From the NCBI GenBank assembly GCA_947627275.1, contig CANQVK010000009.1:27742-91741 (forward strand): 64,000 bases of DNA, read 5' to 3'. The notes below the pieces were generated by a model. The model searched no databases. It saw only the letters and a list, made by a program, of their open reading frames with translations, and was not told the DNA's origin. The stretch comes from an uncultured Ruminococcus sp. (GTDB lineage: Bacteria; Bacillota; Clostridia; Oscillospirales; Ruminococcaceae). Position numbers and translations under genes: made by a program. Shown here one piece after another: positions 30,253 to 39,783 of this stretch (position 1 is its first letter; every line of letters starts with the position of its first letter).

Positions 30253-30386
30253 TATAGTGAACGTCAAAATAAATTTGACGTTCACTATAATTTTGATTTT
30301 AATTGCCTTGCACATTCGCTCACTTACGTTCGCTGCGTGCGAATCGGCAAATAGCAAACGCAAAAACATTTTGCCGTTTGCTATAA
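30253..30386 (-). repeat. Three-stem leader-like repeat element, copy 1
   Basis: 16-bp perfect stem TATAGTGAACGTCAAA/TTTGACGTTCACTATA plus TAGCAAACG...CGTTTGCTA stem; matches 45163-45284 in reverse. Confidence 0.9.
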
Positions 30387-30452
30387 TAACGCTTTTTAAA
30401 TAATATAATACATATGTGAAAACAGCGTGAAAGCATTACGAATTTTCTATGT

Positions 30453-31322
30453 TCATATTAAAATATGTTGTACGCTTTCCATATCTTCGGCGATCTGCCT
30501 TTTAAGTTCATCTACGGAATCAAATTTCTGTTCGGGACGCATAAATTCCAAAAGATTCACTCTGACCCTTTTTCCGTACAAATCGCCAGAAAAATCTATA
30601 ATATGGGTTTCCGCAAGCGGTATGCCAACATAATTCACAGTAGGCTTGATACCGATATTTGTTATAGCTCTGTACCAACGTCCGCCAATAAGAACATCGG
30701 ACGCATAAACGCCGAATTTCGGAACAAGCTGACCCTTGCCAAAAACCTGATTTATAGTCGGAAAGCCGATAGTCCTGCCGAGTTCCGCACCGTGAACGAC
30801 TTCTCTGCCGATAGTATAAGGTTCGCCGAGAAACTGCCATGACCTTACGGTATCGCCGTTCAGGAGCATATTGCGGACAGCCGTTGAAGATACTGTTTCG
30901 CCCTCATAGGTAACATCGTCTATACCGACAACATCAAAACCGTATTTTCTGCCGAGTTTACACAGTTCTACAATTCCGCACAAAGCATTTTTTCCGAACC
31001 TGAAACTATTTCCGCAGCAGACAAGACCTGCGTTAAGTTTGTCAACAAGAATATTTTTAACAAATTCTTCGCCGCTCATTCCGCACACGTCACCGAAATC
31101 AACGGAATAAACCTGTTCAATACCGCAGTCGGCAAGAAGTCTGTCCTTTTCTTCTTTATCGTATATATATCCGCATCTGCTTTTTATCGCAACAGTTTCG
31201 GGGTTGAACGTAAATACAGACGGCACAAGTCCGCTTTCCACCGCAACATTCAGCAAGAAACGATGTCCGAGATGAATACCGTCAAAAAGACCGAGCGCAA
31301 CAGCAGATTTTCTTTTATTCAT
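30453..31322 (-). CDS. ribF: Bifunctional riboflavin kinase/FAD synthetase
   Basis: ALGLFDGIHLGHRFLL; GRTIGFPTINQ. Confidence 0.93.
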   Translation of the reverse strand: MNKRKSAVALGLFDGIHLGHRFLLNVAVESGLVPSVFTFNPETVAIKSRCGYIYDKEEKDRLLADCGIEQVYSVDFGDVCGMSGEEFVKNILVDKLNAGLVCCGNSFRFGKNALCGIVELCKLGRKYGFDVVGIDDVTYEGETVSSTAVRNMLLNGDTVRSWQFLGEPYTIGREVVHGAELGRTIGFPTINQVFGKGQLVPKFGVYASDVLIGGRWYRAITNIGIKPTVNYVGIPLAETHIIDFSGDLYGKRVRVNLLEFMRPEQKFDSVDELKRQIAEDMESVQHILI

Positions 31323-31331
31323 TGGTTCACC

Positions 31332-32222
31332 TCAGATAAAATTTTTAAGCACACGCAGACAGCCACTTTCACGGTCGGCTGACCCAAGCCCTATAAAGCC
31401 GCCGTCAAAGCCGTATACGGAATACTCCGAAGCGTTCGGATCTATGCGGTTTATACGATTAAGGTCGAGCCTTACGCCGTTTTTGTACATTCTTGTCTGA
31501 ACCTCATTCAGCCTGATTTCAGGAAGTCCCGAAAATATATATTTTGTAGGTATAATAATTTTTTCGAGACGGTTTTCGTCTTTGGCACGCTGAATTTCGT
31601 CAAGCGTATAACAGTCACAAAGAGCAAATCCTCCTGACTGTATACGTTCAAGAGCAGTCATAACGCCGCCGCAGCCGAGTTTTTCGCCAATATCGTGAAT
31701 AATAGTGCGGATATATGTCCCTTTTCCGCAGCATATTTCAATGGTTCCCTCTTGTGTTTCTTCATTATATTTGTATAATTTAATATGTTTTACTTCAATT
31801 TCACGAGGCTTACGTTCAACTTCAATGCCCTGACGCGCCAAATCATAGAGACGTTTTCCGTTTACCTGCACTGCCGAATACATAGGCGGAATCTGCATGA
31901 TATTTCCGATAAATTCAGGAATAACAGCTTTAAGCTCTTTTAACGATACTTTCTTATCGGATTTTGTAAGAATATTTCCTGTAATATCCTGCGTATCGGA
32001 AGTCATACCAAATCTGAAATCAGCAACATATACTTTTCTGCTATCAAGCATGTCACAGGCTTTTGTGGCAGTTCCGACAAATACGGGCAGAACGCCTGTC
32101 GCCATAGGGTCGAGAGTTCCGCCGTGACCGAGACGGCGTATTTTCAGTATTCCGCGAAGCTTTGCAATAACGTCAAAGGACGTAAAGCCCTCCGGTTTGT
32201 TCACGCAAAGAATGCCGTTCAT
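31332..32222 (-). CDS. truB: tRNA pseudouridine(55) synthase
   Basis: VNKPEGFTSFDVIAKLR, RRLGHGGTLDPMATGVLP. Confidence 0.95.
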   Translation of the reverse strand: MNGILCVNKPEGFTSFDVIAKLRGILKIRRLGHGGTLDPMATGVLPVFVGTATKACDMLDSRKVYVADFRFGMTSDTQDITGNILTKSDKKVSLKELKAVIPEFIGNIMQIPPMYSAVQVNGKRLYDLARQGIEVERKPREIEVKHIKLYKYNEETQEGTIEICCGKGTYIRTIIHDIGEKLGCGGVMTALERIQSGGFALCDCYTLDEIQRAKDENRLEKIIIPTKYIFSGLPEIRLNEVQTRMYKNGVRLDLNRINRIDPNASEYSVYGFDGGFIGLGSADRESGCLRVLKNFI

Positions 32223-33169
32223 GCCAGAGCCTTCCTTACTGCATCGACTAATTGCGCCTTGACCGATTCACAGTTTCCCTTAATGGAACAGCCCGCCGCC
32301 TTTGCGTGACCGCCGCCGCCGAGAGTCTGACATATCTCGGAAACGTTCACTTCATCGGCTGAACGGAAAGAGCATTTAAATTCGCCCGGCTCGCGTTCAC
32401 GCATAAGTATGCCTACCTCCGTGCCTTCAAGCTGTAGAGTAATGGGAGCAAGTCCCTCCAGCTCATCGCAGGTGATACCGAGACTGCTCATCATTTCCTG
32501 AGTTACGGCGGCGATGATCAGCTTTCCGCCGATATGCTCCTCCATAAGCTCGCAGAACTTAGCCTCTAAAAGCATTCTGCCCTTTGACTTGACCTCGAAC
32601 ATATAGCGGTTTATAAGCCCAAAATTAATATCGTAGCTTCGCTTCATTTCAGCCGCTATCTCATGGGCTCTCGGAGTTGTGCAGTCGTACCTGAAGCAGC
32701 CCGAATCCGTAGCTATGCCGGTATAAAGGCACATTGCACAGTGACGGCTTATTTCTACCTCCATACGCTTCGCAAGATTATATATGACCTCGCAGGCAGC
32801 CGTTGCCTTTGATCTGAGAAGCGTCATTTCGGCATAATTTTTGTTTGACTCATGATGATCTATGCAAAGCTGAACTCTGTTACCGTATATCTCCTCGTAC
32901 CTGCCCATAAGCTTGGTATCGGCAATGTCAACGGCGATAACGGTCTTAGGCTCAAAATCCTCATTCTGCTGACTGGCGGTCATAAAACCGTAGCGTGAAG
33001 GAAATCCGTCACTGCACACCACACGGCTTCTTACGCCAAGCTCCGCCAGTATATCCTTTAAGCCGAAGCCTGCTCCGATACAGTCGCCGTCGGGACTCTG
33101 ATGCGTTATTATAACCGCATCCTCGCAGTTTCTGAGGAAGGTTTCAGCCTCGCTGTATCCAATATACAT
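32219..33169 (-). CDS. nrnA: DHH/DHHA1 phosphoesterase (NrnA-like)
   Basis: ITHQSPDGDCIGAGFGL, IDHHESNKNYA, GGGGHAKAAGC. Confidence 0.92.
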   Translation of the reverse strand: MYIGYSEAETFLRNCEDAVIITHQSPDGDCIGAGFGLKDILAELGVRSRVVCSDGFPSRYGFMTASQQNEDFEPKTVIAVDIADTKLMGRYEEIYGNRVQLCIDHHESNKNYAEMTLLRSKATAACEVIYNLAKRMEVEISRHCAMCLYTGIATDSGCFRYDCTTPRAHEIAAEMKRSYDINFGLINRYMFEVKSKGRMLLEAKFCELMEEHIGGKLIIAAVTQEMMSSLGITCDELEGLAPITLQLEGTEVGILMREREPGEFKCSFRSADEVNVSEICQTLGGGGHAKAAGCSIKGNCESVKAQLVDAVRKALA

Positions 33170-33187
33170 ACCGCATCCCTCTCTTAG

Positions 33188-33526
33188 TTAAAGTAGGTCT
33201 TTGAGTTTTTTGCTTATCTCTGCGCCCCGTTCTATAGAGGCATCCGCGATAAACGTAAGCTCAGGGGATTTTCTCAGATGCAGACGGTGAAAAAGCTCAC
33301 GGCGTATATATCCTGCCGCGCTTTTCAACCCCTGCACAGAGCCTTTTGTTTTTTCTATACCGCCGAGACTCGATACGTACACCTTGCAGACGGACATATC
33401 CCCCGACAGTTCAACTCTTACTATGGTCAGGAGCTTATCGACCCTTGGGTCTTTTATATCCCGAAGGATCGCCGTAAGCTCTCTTTTTATATCTTCCGCC
33501 GTCCGGCTGTTTTTGTAATTTGCCAT
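33188..33526 (-). CDS. rbfA: Ribosome-binding factor A
   Basis: IKRELTAILRDIKDPRVDKLLTIVRVELSGDMSVCKVYVS. Confidence 0.92.
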   Translation of the reverse strand: MANYKNSRTAEDIKRELTAILRDIKDPRVDKLLTIVRVELSGDMSVCKVYVSSLGGIEKTKGSVQGLKSAAGYIRRELFHRLHLRKSPELTFIADASIERGAEISKKLKDLL

Positions 33527-33615
33527 AATACTCCTTTTCAAGTCGGGAGCGCAGAGCTGACAGTCCTGCAAATACACTGCAAAACAGGTCTGATAAAGCC
33601 CTTAACTCACAGCTC

Positions 33616-36234
33616 TCATTCTTCTCTGTATTCCTCAACGGTATAAGTCTCGAAAATATCGCCTTCCTTAACGTCACTGAACTTTTCAAGGCTGATACCG
33701 CACTCGTATCCCTCGGAGACCTCCTTTGCGTCGTCCTTGAAACGCTTAAGACCGGCTATCTTATCGTCTGCAATGATGATACCGTCGCGAACAACTCGTA
33801 CCTGACAGTTTCTTACAGCCTTTCCGCTGAGTACGTAGCTTCCTGCTACCATGCCGACATTGGAGATCTTATATACCTGACGAACCTCTATGCGTCCAAG
33901 TTCAACGTCACGGAATTTAGGAGCAAGCATACCCTTCATAGCGGTTGAGATCTCCTCGATAGCGTCGTATATGATACGATACAGACGAATGTCCACGCCG
34001 TCTCTTGCGGCGTTTTCGGCAGCCACGGGGTCGGGGCGGACGTTGAATCCGACAATGATCGCATTTGAAGCGCTTGCAAGCATAACGTCGCTTTCCTTAA
34101 CAGCGCCGACAGCTCCGTGAATAACCTTTACTCTTACCTCGTTGTTGGAGAGCTTTTCAAGGGACTGCTTTACAGCCTCGACAGAGCCTTGTACGTCGGC
34201 CTTGACGATGATCGGCAGTTCCTTGATCTCGCCCTCGGCGATCTGAGAGAACAGGTTGTCGAGAGTTACCTTGCGGTAGGAGTTGAACTGTTCCTGCTTA
34301 GCCTCGTGCTTTCTCTGCTCAACAAGCTCTCTTGCAAGACGCTCGTCTTCAACGGCGTTGAAAATATCGCCTGCGCTGGGAACTTCCGCAAGACCCGTTA
34401 TCTCAACGGGAACAGACGGACCTGCTTCCTTGACCTTTTTGCCCTTGTCGTTTGTCATTACACGTACGCGTCCTACCGCAGTACCCGCAATAAGAACATC
34501 GCCCTGCTTCAAAGTGCCGTTCTGAACAAGAAGCGTTGCTATAGGACCTCTGCCCTTGTCAAGACGGGCCTCGATAACCGTACCCTTAGCAAGTCTGTCG
34601 GGATTAGCCTTAAGATCCTGCACCTCCGCAACGAGGAGTACGTTTTCGAGAAGCTCGTCAATGCCCTCGCCCGTCTTAGCCGATACGGGAACGCATATGA
34701 CGTCGCCGCCCCAGTCCTCGCATACAAGATCGTACTTTGTAAGCTCTTCCTTGATACGGTCGGGATTGGCACCCTCTTTATCCATTTTGTTTATTGCAAC
34801 GATTATCTGTACTCCGGCAGATTTTGCATGGTTTATGGATTCGACCGTCTGCGGCATGATACCATCGTCGGCGGCAACTACGAGGATAGCTATATCAGTG
34901 ATATTCGCTCCTCTTGCACGCATCGAGGTAAACGCCTCATGTCCGGGTGTATCGAGGAACGTTATCTTCTGTCCGTTTACTTTGACCTGATAAGCGCCGA
35001 TGTGCTGAGTGATTCCGCCTGCTTCGCCGTCTGCGACGTGAGCGTTTCTGATACGGTCGAGGATAGACGTCTTGCCGTGGTCAACGTGTCCCATAACAAC
35101 GACTACGGGGCAGCGAGTTTCGAGATTTGTATCATCGTCATCGCTGTCGTCGATAAGGCGTTCCTCAATGGTAACGATGACTTCCTTCTCGACCTTAGCT
35201 CCCATTTCGTCGGCAACGAGGGCGGCTGTATCGAAATCTATCTCCTGATTGATAGAAGCCATAATGCCCAATCCCATGAGCTTTTTGATAACATCGGTAG
35301 CGGTAGCCTTAAGGCGTGCCGCAAGCTCTCCTACGGTGATGGAATCGGGGATCATTACCTTGAGCTGCTGCTTTCTTGCACGCTCCAGCTCCAGTCTCTT
35401 GAGCTTTTCAGCTTCGGATTCCTTTCTGGAGAACTGCTGGCGGCTTCTCTGTGCGGATTTCTGATTTATCTTCTGCTTTTTGGAGGAGTAATTCTCTCCG
35501 CCGTGCTTTCTGCTGCTGCCGGTAGCCATCTGGTCGTAACGCTCGTTATATTTATCGAGATCGACATAGCTGCCTCTTGTATCAACGGTACGTCTCTGTG
35601 TAGCGGTAGAAGCCGTCTCGGAGGAGAAGCTTGTGTTAAGCTTGGTCGCCTCGCCACGGTCTCTTGCCTTTGCCTGCTCCTTCTTCTTTTTCTTATCGGA
35701 AGGTTTATTTTCAGGTCTGGAGTTCTGCTTTTTCGCCTCTGTCTTAGAAATTTCCTTTTTCGGCTCCTCAACGGGCTTTTTCTCCTTCGGCTCAACTTTC
35801 TTTTCAGGCTCGGCAGGCTTTTCCGAAACAGGCTTCGGCTCGGGAGCTTTCTCAATAATGGGCTGTACAGGCTTTTTTACCTGAGTTGGCTTCTGCTCCT
35901 TTGCAGGTTCATTTTTGGGCTGCTTTTCGGGCTTCACTGTCTTTTCCGCCTTCGGCTTTTTCTCTGTCCTGATCTTTTTTTCGGGCTTCGGGGTTTCTTT
36001 TGTCTCGGGTCTTTTTTCGGGCTTAGGGTCGTTCTTCGACGCAAAATATTCGTTTAAGTCCTTGACCTCATGAAGCTTGGTCTGATGCTCGAGAACCGCA
36101 TTCATTTCCTCCTCCGAAAGAGATGACGAAGGCTTCTTCTTTGCGTCTCCCCTTGAAGCGAAAAAATCGACAAGCTCCTGTGATGATACGTTCAGATCCT
36201 TAGCGGCGTCGCTTAATTTTATCTTTTTTGCCAT
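33616..36234 (-). CDS. infB: Translation initiation factor IF-2
   Basis: [35 protein letters not shown], long K/P/E-rich N-terminus. Confidence 0.97.
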   Translation of the reverse strand: MAKKIKLSDAAKDLNVSSQELVDFFASRGDAKKKPSSSLSEEEMNAVLEHQTKLHEVKDLNEYFASKNDPKPEKRPETKETPKPEKKIRTEKKPKAEKTVKPEKQPKNEPAKEQKPTQVKKPVQPIIEKAPEPKPVSEKPAEPEKKVEPKEKKPVEEPKKEISKTEAKKQNSRPENKPSDKKKKKEQAKARDRGEATKLNTSFSSETASTATQRRTVDTRGSYVDLDKYNERYDQMATGSSRKHGGENYSSKKQKINQKSAQRSRQQFSRKESEAEKLKRLELERARKQQLKVMIPDSITVGELAARLKATATDVIKKLMGLGIMASINQEIDFDTAALVADEMGAKVEKEVIVTIEERLIDDSDDDDTNLETRCPVVVVMGHVDHGKTSILDRIRNAHVADGEAGGITQHIGAYQVKVNGQKITFLDTPGHEAFTSMRARGANITDIAILVVAADDGIMPQTVESINHAKSAGVQIIVAINKMDKEGANPDRIKEELTKYDLVCEDWGGDVICVPVSAKTGEGIDELLENVLLVAEVQDLKANPDRLAKGTVIEARLDKGRGPIATLLVQNGTLKQGDVLIAGTAVGRVRVMTNDKGKKVKEAGPSVPVEITGLAEVPSAGDIFNAVEDERLARELVEQRKHEAKQEQFNSYRKVTLDNLFSQIAEGEIKELPIIVKADVQGSVEAVKQSLEKLSNNEVRVKVIHGAVGAVKESDVMLASASNAIIVGFNVRPDPVAAENAARDGVDIRLYRIIYDAIEEISTAMKGMLAPKFRDVELGRIEVRQVYKISNVGMVAGSYVLSGKAVRNCQVRVVRDGIIIADDKIAGLKRFKDDAKEVSEGYECGISLEKFSDVKEGDIFETYTVEEYREE

Positions 36235-36342
36235 AGGCGAATGTTCCTCCTTTTACATACAATTGACTTTTGTCAATTATCGTTTGTGGATGTGTATATG
36301 TACAGTCATATCTATGCTGCAAAGCATTTCATATGACTGTGG

Positions 36343-36660
36343 TCAGTCGTTTTTTTCTATTCTTAAAAATCCCTTTGAAAAGCCCTCGTCGCATATGGCA
36401 AGCGCTGCCGTTTCCTTACCGCAGTACCGTGCCGTTTCGGTTTTTGAAAGCTCCGTTGCGATTACAGGCACACCGTATTTTCCGCAGACAAAGCGTATTT
36501 CCTTGACGGTCTTTTCGGAAGCGTCGCAAGCTGTCAGAACCGCATACGCTGCGCCTTTTTCGACCGCCTCCTTTGCGCTGTCGAAGCCTTTTGCCGCTTT
36601 TCCGGCTTTAATACATATCGACAGCAGGTCAGCTGTTTTCCGTTTCTTTTCTAAGCTCAT
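36343..36660 (-). CDS. L7Ae-family ribosomal-like protein (YlxQ)
   Basis: L7Ae-like sequence; nusA-ylxR-ylxQ-infB synteny. Confidence 0.85.
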   Translation of the reverse strand: MSLEKKRKTADLLSICIKAGKAAKGFDSAKEAVEKGAAYAVLTACDASEKTVKEIRFVCGKYGVPVIATELSKTETARYCGKETAALAICDEGFSKGFLRIEKND

Positions 36661-36907
36661 CAGCCATCACCTCGTATACGCTTTCGTCTATCCTGCATGA
36701 GAAGGATTTTTCAAATCTGCGAGTCTTTCTTGCATTTTCAAAGCATTGGCTGTTTTTACAGAGATATGCTCCCCTGCCGTTTTTCTTTCCCGTAAAATCA
36801 AGGCTTATTTCGCCCTCGGGGGACTTCACGACACGCATAAGCTCCTTTTTCGGCTTCATTTCATTGCAGCCAAGACACATTCTCATGGGAATTTTCTGAG
36901 TTTTCAT
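36629..36907 (-). CDS. YlxR/RnpM-family protein
   Basis: MRMCLGCNEMKPKKELMRVV...GRGAYLCKNSQCFENARKTRRFEKSF. Confidence 0.92.
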   Translation of the reverse strand: MKTQKIPMRMCLGCNEMKPKKELMRVVKSPEGEISLDFTGKKNGRGAYLCKNSQCFENARKTRRFEKSFSCRIDESVYEVMADELRKETENS

Positions 36908-38217
36908 ATATTCTCACCGTCAGCCGTTTCTTCCATAGCTTCGTTTTCAGCGGCTGCATCAGAGTCCTCCGAAACGTCCTCATTTACAGGAGCTTCAACA
37001 ACTGCGTCTGTTTCGGCAGCTCCCTCGGCTTCGGGAACTTCCGGAGCGGACGGAACGGCTTCAAGTTCTCCAACCTCCTCTGTCAGAACCTTTTCAGCCG
37101 CTTCGAGAGCTTCTTTAAGCTGAGCGTCGTAAGTGTCTGCAAAGCCCTCCGCAAGCTCGGGCGCCGGCTCTCCCGTGAGGGGATTTGTCTGCGGCTTGAT
37201 GTCTATCTTGTAGCCTGTCAGCTTTGCCGCAAGTTTTGCATTCTGACCCTTGTTGCCGATGGCAAGCGAGAGCTGATTGTTAGGAACGACGACCGTGCAG
37301 TTCTTTTCCTCAACTGATGTGATAACGGTTTTCAGTACCTCAGCGGGAGCAAGAGCCTTTGCTATAAACTCTCTCGGGTCGCTGCTCCATGGAATGATGT
37401 CGATCTTCTCGCCGTTGAGTTCGTTTACAACAGCGGTGATCCTCGCGCGCTTCGTGCCGATACATGCTCCCACAGCGTCAACGTTCTCGTCTTTTGACCA
37501 GACGGCTATTTTTGTTCTCGAGCCAGCTTCTCGGGAAATAGACTTCACCTCGACTGTGCCGTCGTATATCTCGGGTACTTCCATTTCAAAAAGACGTTTA
37601 ACGAGGTCTTTATGAGTTCTTGAAATTTTAACGATAGGCTTTTTAGTCTTTCCGACAATGCCCGTGATATAAACCTTTACGGACTTGCCCTCCTCAAAAG
37701 TCTCGCCCGGTATCTGCTCGTTCTTGAACAGGTAAAGCTCGGTTCCCTCATAAACCACCGTGACCGTACCTCTGCCCGGCTCTATCTGTGAGACTTTGGC
37801 AACGATGCAGTCATGCTCCTTCTGCTCGAACTTATTCAGCATTTGCTCGCGATTTATCTCTCTCAGATCGCCCTTGATCGACTGCTTTGCCGAAAGGGCA
37901 GCCATTCTGCCGAGCTTTGAAATATCTATTTCCTTAAGTATCGTACCGCCGACGACCGCATTGGGGTCGATAAGCTTGGCGGCTTCGATATTTATCTCGT
38001 TCTCGTCGATAGGCTCGTCGTCTATGATCTCCTGAACGATATACATGGCGAATTTCTTTGCCGCCGGGTCGATCTCCACTCTTATTCTGTCCTCGCTGTG
38101 GGGATATGCTCTTTTGGCGGCTTTCAGCATCGCCGACTTTACCTTCTCGATAAGGAGTCCGGTCTCAACGCTGTTTTCCTCCCCGAGCATTTTCAGCGCA
38201 TCGAAAAAGTTTTCCAT
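36904..38217 (-). CDS. nusA: Transcription termination/antitermination factor NusA
   Basis: S1/KH architecture; GACIGTKRARITAVVNELNGEKIDIIPWS. Confidence 0.95.
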   Translation of the reverse strand: MENFFDALKMLGEENSVETGLLIEKVKSAMLKAAKRAYPHSEDRIRVEIDPAAKKFAMYIVQEIIDDEPIDENEINIEAAKLIDPNAVVGGTILKEIDISKLGRMAALSAKQSIKGDLREINREQMLNKFEQKEHDCIVAKVSQIEPGRGTVTVVYEGTELYLFKNEQIPGETFEEGKSVKVYITGIVGKTKKPIVKISRTHKDLVKRLFEMEVPEIYDGTVEVKSISREAGSRTKIAVWSKDENVDAVGACIGTKRARITAVVNELNGEKIDIIPWSSDPREFIAKALAPAEVLKTVITSVEEKNCTVVVPNNQLSLAIGNKGQNAKLAAKLTGYKIDIKPQTNPLTGEPAPELAEGFADTYDAQLKEALEAAEKVLTEEVGELEAVPSAPEVPEAEGAAETDAVVEAPVNEDVSEDSDAAAENEAMEETADGENI

Positions 38218-38247
38218 AACAAGTTCCTCCGTTTTTATAATTTATCT

Positions 38248-38724
38248 TCAATCAAAATCAAACCAAAGCTTTACAAAAGCGATGTCCGAAAGCTGATATT
38301 CCGCCGTATTTCCGTCCTCCGACTCAACCGTCACCTTAGTTTTGTCCGCCCCCTTAAGGTATGCGCATATCTCCTTTTCGCCGTCAACCGCTCTGATAAA
38401 GCGTATTCTCACCTTATCGCCCCTGCATATCTCGAAGTGCTCCTCTTTCAGAAGCTCTCTTTCAAGACCTGCCGAGCCGACTTCGAGCGTATAGCTTTCT
38501 TTAATGGGGTCAGCCTCGTCAAGCAGACGGTCAACAGGCTCTGTAACTCTTTCGCAGTCTTCTATTGAAATGCCCTCGTCGCAGTCGATAAAAACACGAA
38601 GATAGCGAACAGCGCCCTCCTTGACGAAACAGACATCCCATAGATAATATCCCAGCTCATCGGTGACAGGCTTTACCAGATCATAGACGCGCTGTTCCGT
38701 AGCTCCGAATTTCTTAAGCTTCAT
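38248..38724 (-). CDS. rimP: Ribosome maturation factor RimP
   Basis: LRVFIDCDEGISIEDCERVTEPVDRLLDEADPI; position upstream of nusA. Confidence 0.93.
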   Translation of the reverse strand: MKLKKFGATEQRVYDLVKPVTDELGYYLWDVCFVKEGAVRYLRVFIDCDEGISIEDCERVTEPVDRLLDEADPIKESYTLEVGSAGLERELLKEEHFEICRGDKVRIRFIRAVDGEKEICAYLKGADKTKVTVESEDGNTAEYQLSDIAFVKLWFDFD

Positions 38725-38976
38725 ATCTGTTCTCCTTTCCCTCATTGCAAGCCTTTATAGGCTATATATGCTGCATACAAACGAAAGACCGGAATGTTCC
38801 GGTCTTAAGCATACTATGTTATATTGTATTATACCACATATTTCAAAAAAAATCAATACCTTTAAGAAATTTTTTCTATATTTCGTAAAAAGCAACAATC
38901 CCTCCCGTATCGGGAGGGAAATTTGCTGTCATTTTAATGCTGTCCGAAACTTCAGACAATAATTCAAAGCGCTGAG

Positions 38977-39597
38977 TTATACCGTGCTGTCGTCATTGTT
39001 AAAAGCCTCTGCCGGTGTTGTAAAGGACACAACGGCTCCGTCCGCAGGAGTGTCCGTCGGAGTTTCAGGAATCGCTCCTCCTGCTCCCGAACCGTCGGCA
39101 ACATGTACCTTTATCTCTATCTCTATTCCGGGATTATTATCAAAGCTGAGTATAACGTATGTCTCGCCGGGAGCAACAGCCGTTACATGACCGTAGCCGT
39201 CCACCGTCGCAATGCTTTCGTCAAGCGACTTCCAGACCTCGTTCGCTTCGGACGAACCCTCTGGATAACCCGATATGTACGATATATCCTGATCGCCCAC
39301 ATTCTGAATAAACATTTCACGCTTTGAAAGAACGACCTGAGCCGCCAAAGGATTAGCCGTAGTCGTAGCGACCGTAGTTACGGGAGCGGCAGTCGTTATG
39401 GCAGCCGTAGACGTAGTAGTCGCGTTATGCTTCGAGCCTTTTCCGCCCTCTCCGCTGTTGGAACAGCCCTTGAAAACAAGCACGATAAAAATAAGTATGA
39501 GAAATGCAATAACCGCTAAAGCTCCCAGTTGTCTTTGTCTGAGCATTTTCTTGGTTACCCTTCTTCTTTTTGGTCTGCTTTCTGTGTTGTTGTCCAT
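38977..39597 (-). CDS. Membrane-anchored protein with Big_2-like Ig domain
   Basis: N-terminal TM, Thr/Ala linker, SLDESIATVDGYGHVTAVAPGETYVILSF. Confidence 0.7.
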   Translation of the reverse strand: MDNNTESRPKRRRVTKKMLRQRQLGALAVIAFLILIFIVLVFKGCSNSGEGGKGSKHNATTTSTAAITTAAPVTTVATTTANPLAAQVVLSKREMFIQNVGDQDISYISGYPEGSSEANEVWKSLDESIATVDGYGHVTAVAPGETYVILSFDNNPGIEIEIKVHVADGSGAGGAIPETPTDTPADGAVVSFTTPAEAFNNDDSTV

Positions 39598-39783
39598 GAT
39601 GATTTCCTTCCTTTATCTATCTGTTTTTATAGTATGTCCCCCGACTCCGGGGCATTTTATACCTAAGTCATATTATATCATATAATGAAGAAAATGTCAC
39701 GTACTTTTAGAAAATTTTACATAATGCTGTAATATTAAAGTGAAAATTGTTGATTTTACACAAAACAGACAAAACGCCGCCGG

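Noticed and set aside
34117-36057. 646-aa plus-strand ORF opposite infB (and similar long antisense ORFs opposite mutL and ileS)
   Set aside because: Shadow ORFs opposite strongly coding genes; hydrophobic/Leu-rich composition arises from reverse reading of Lys/Glu codons.
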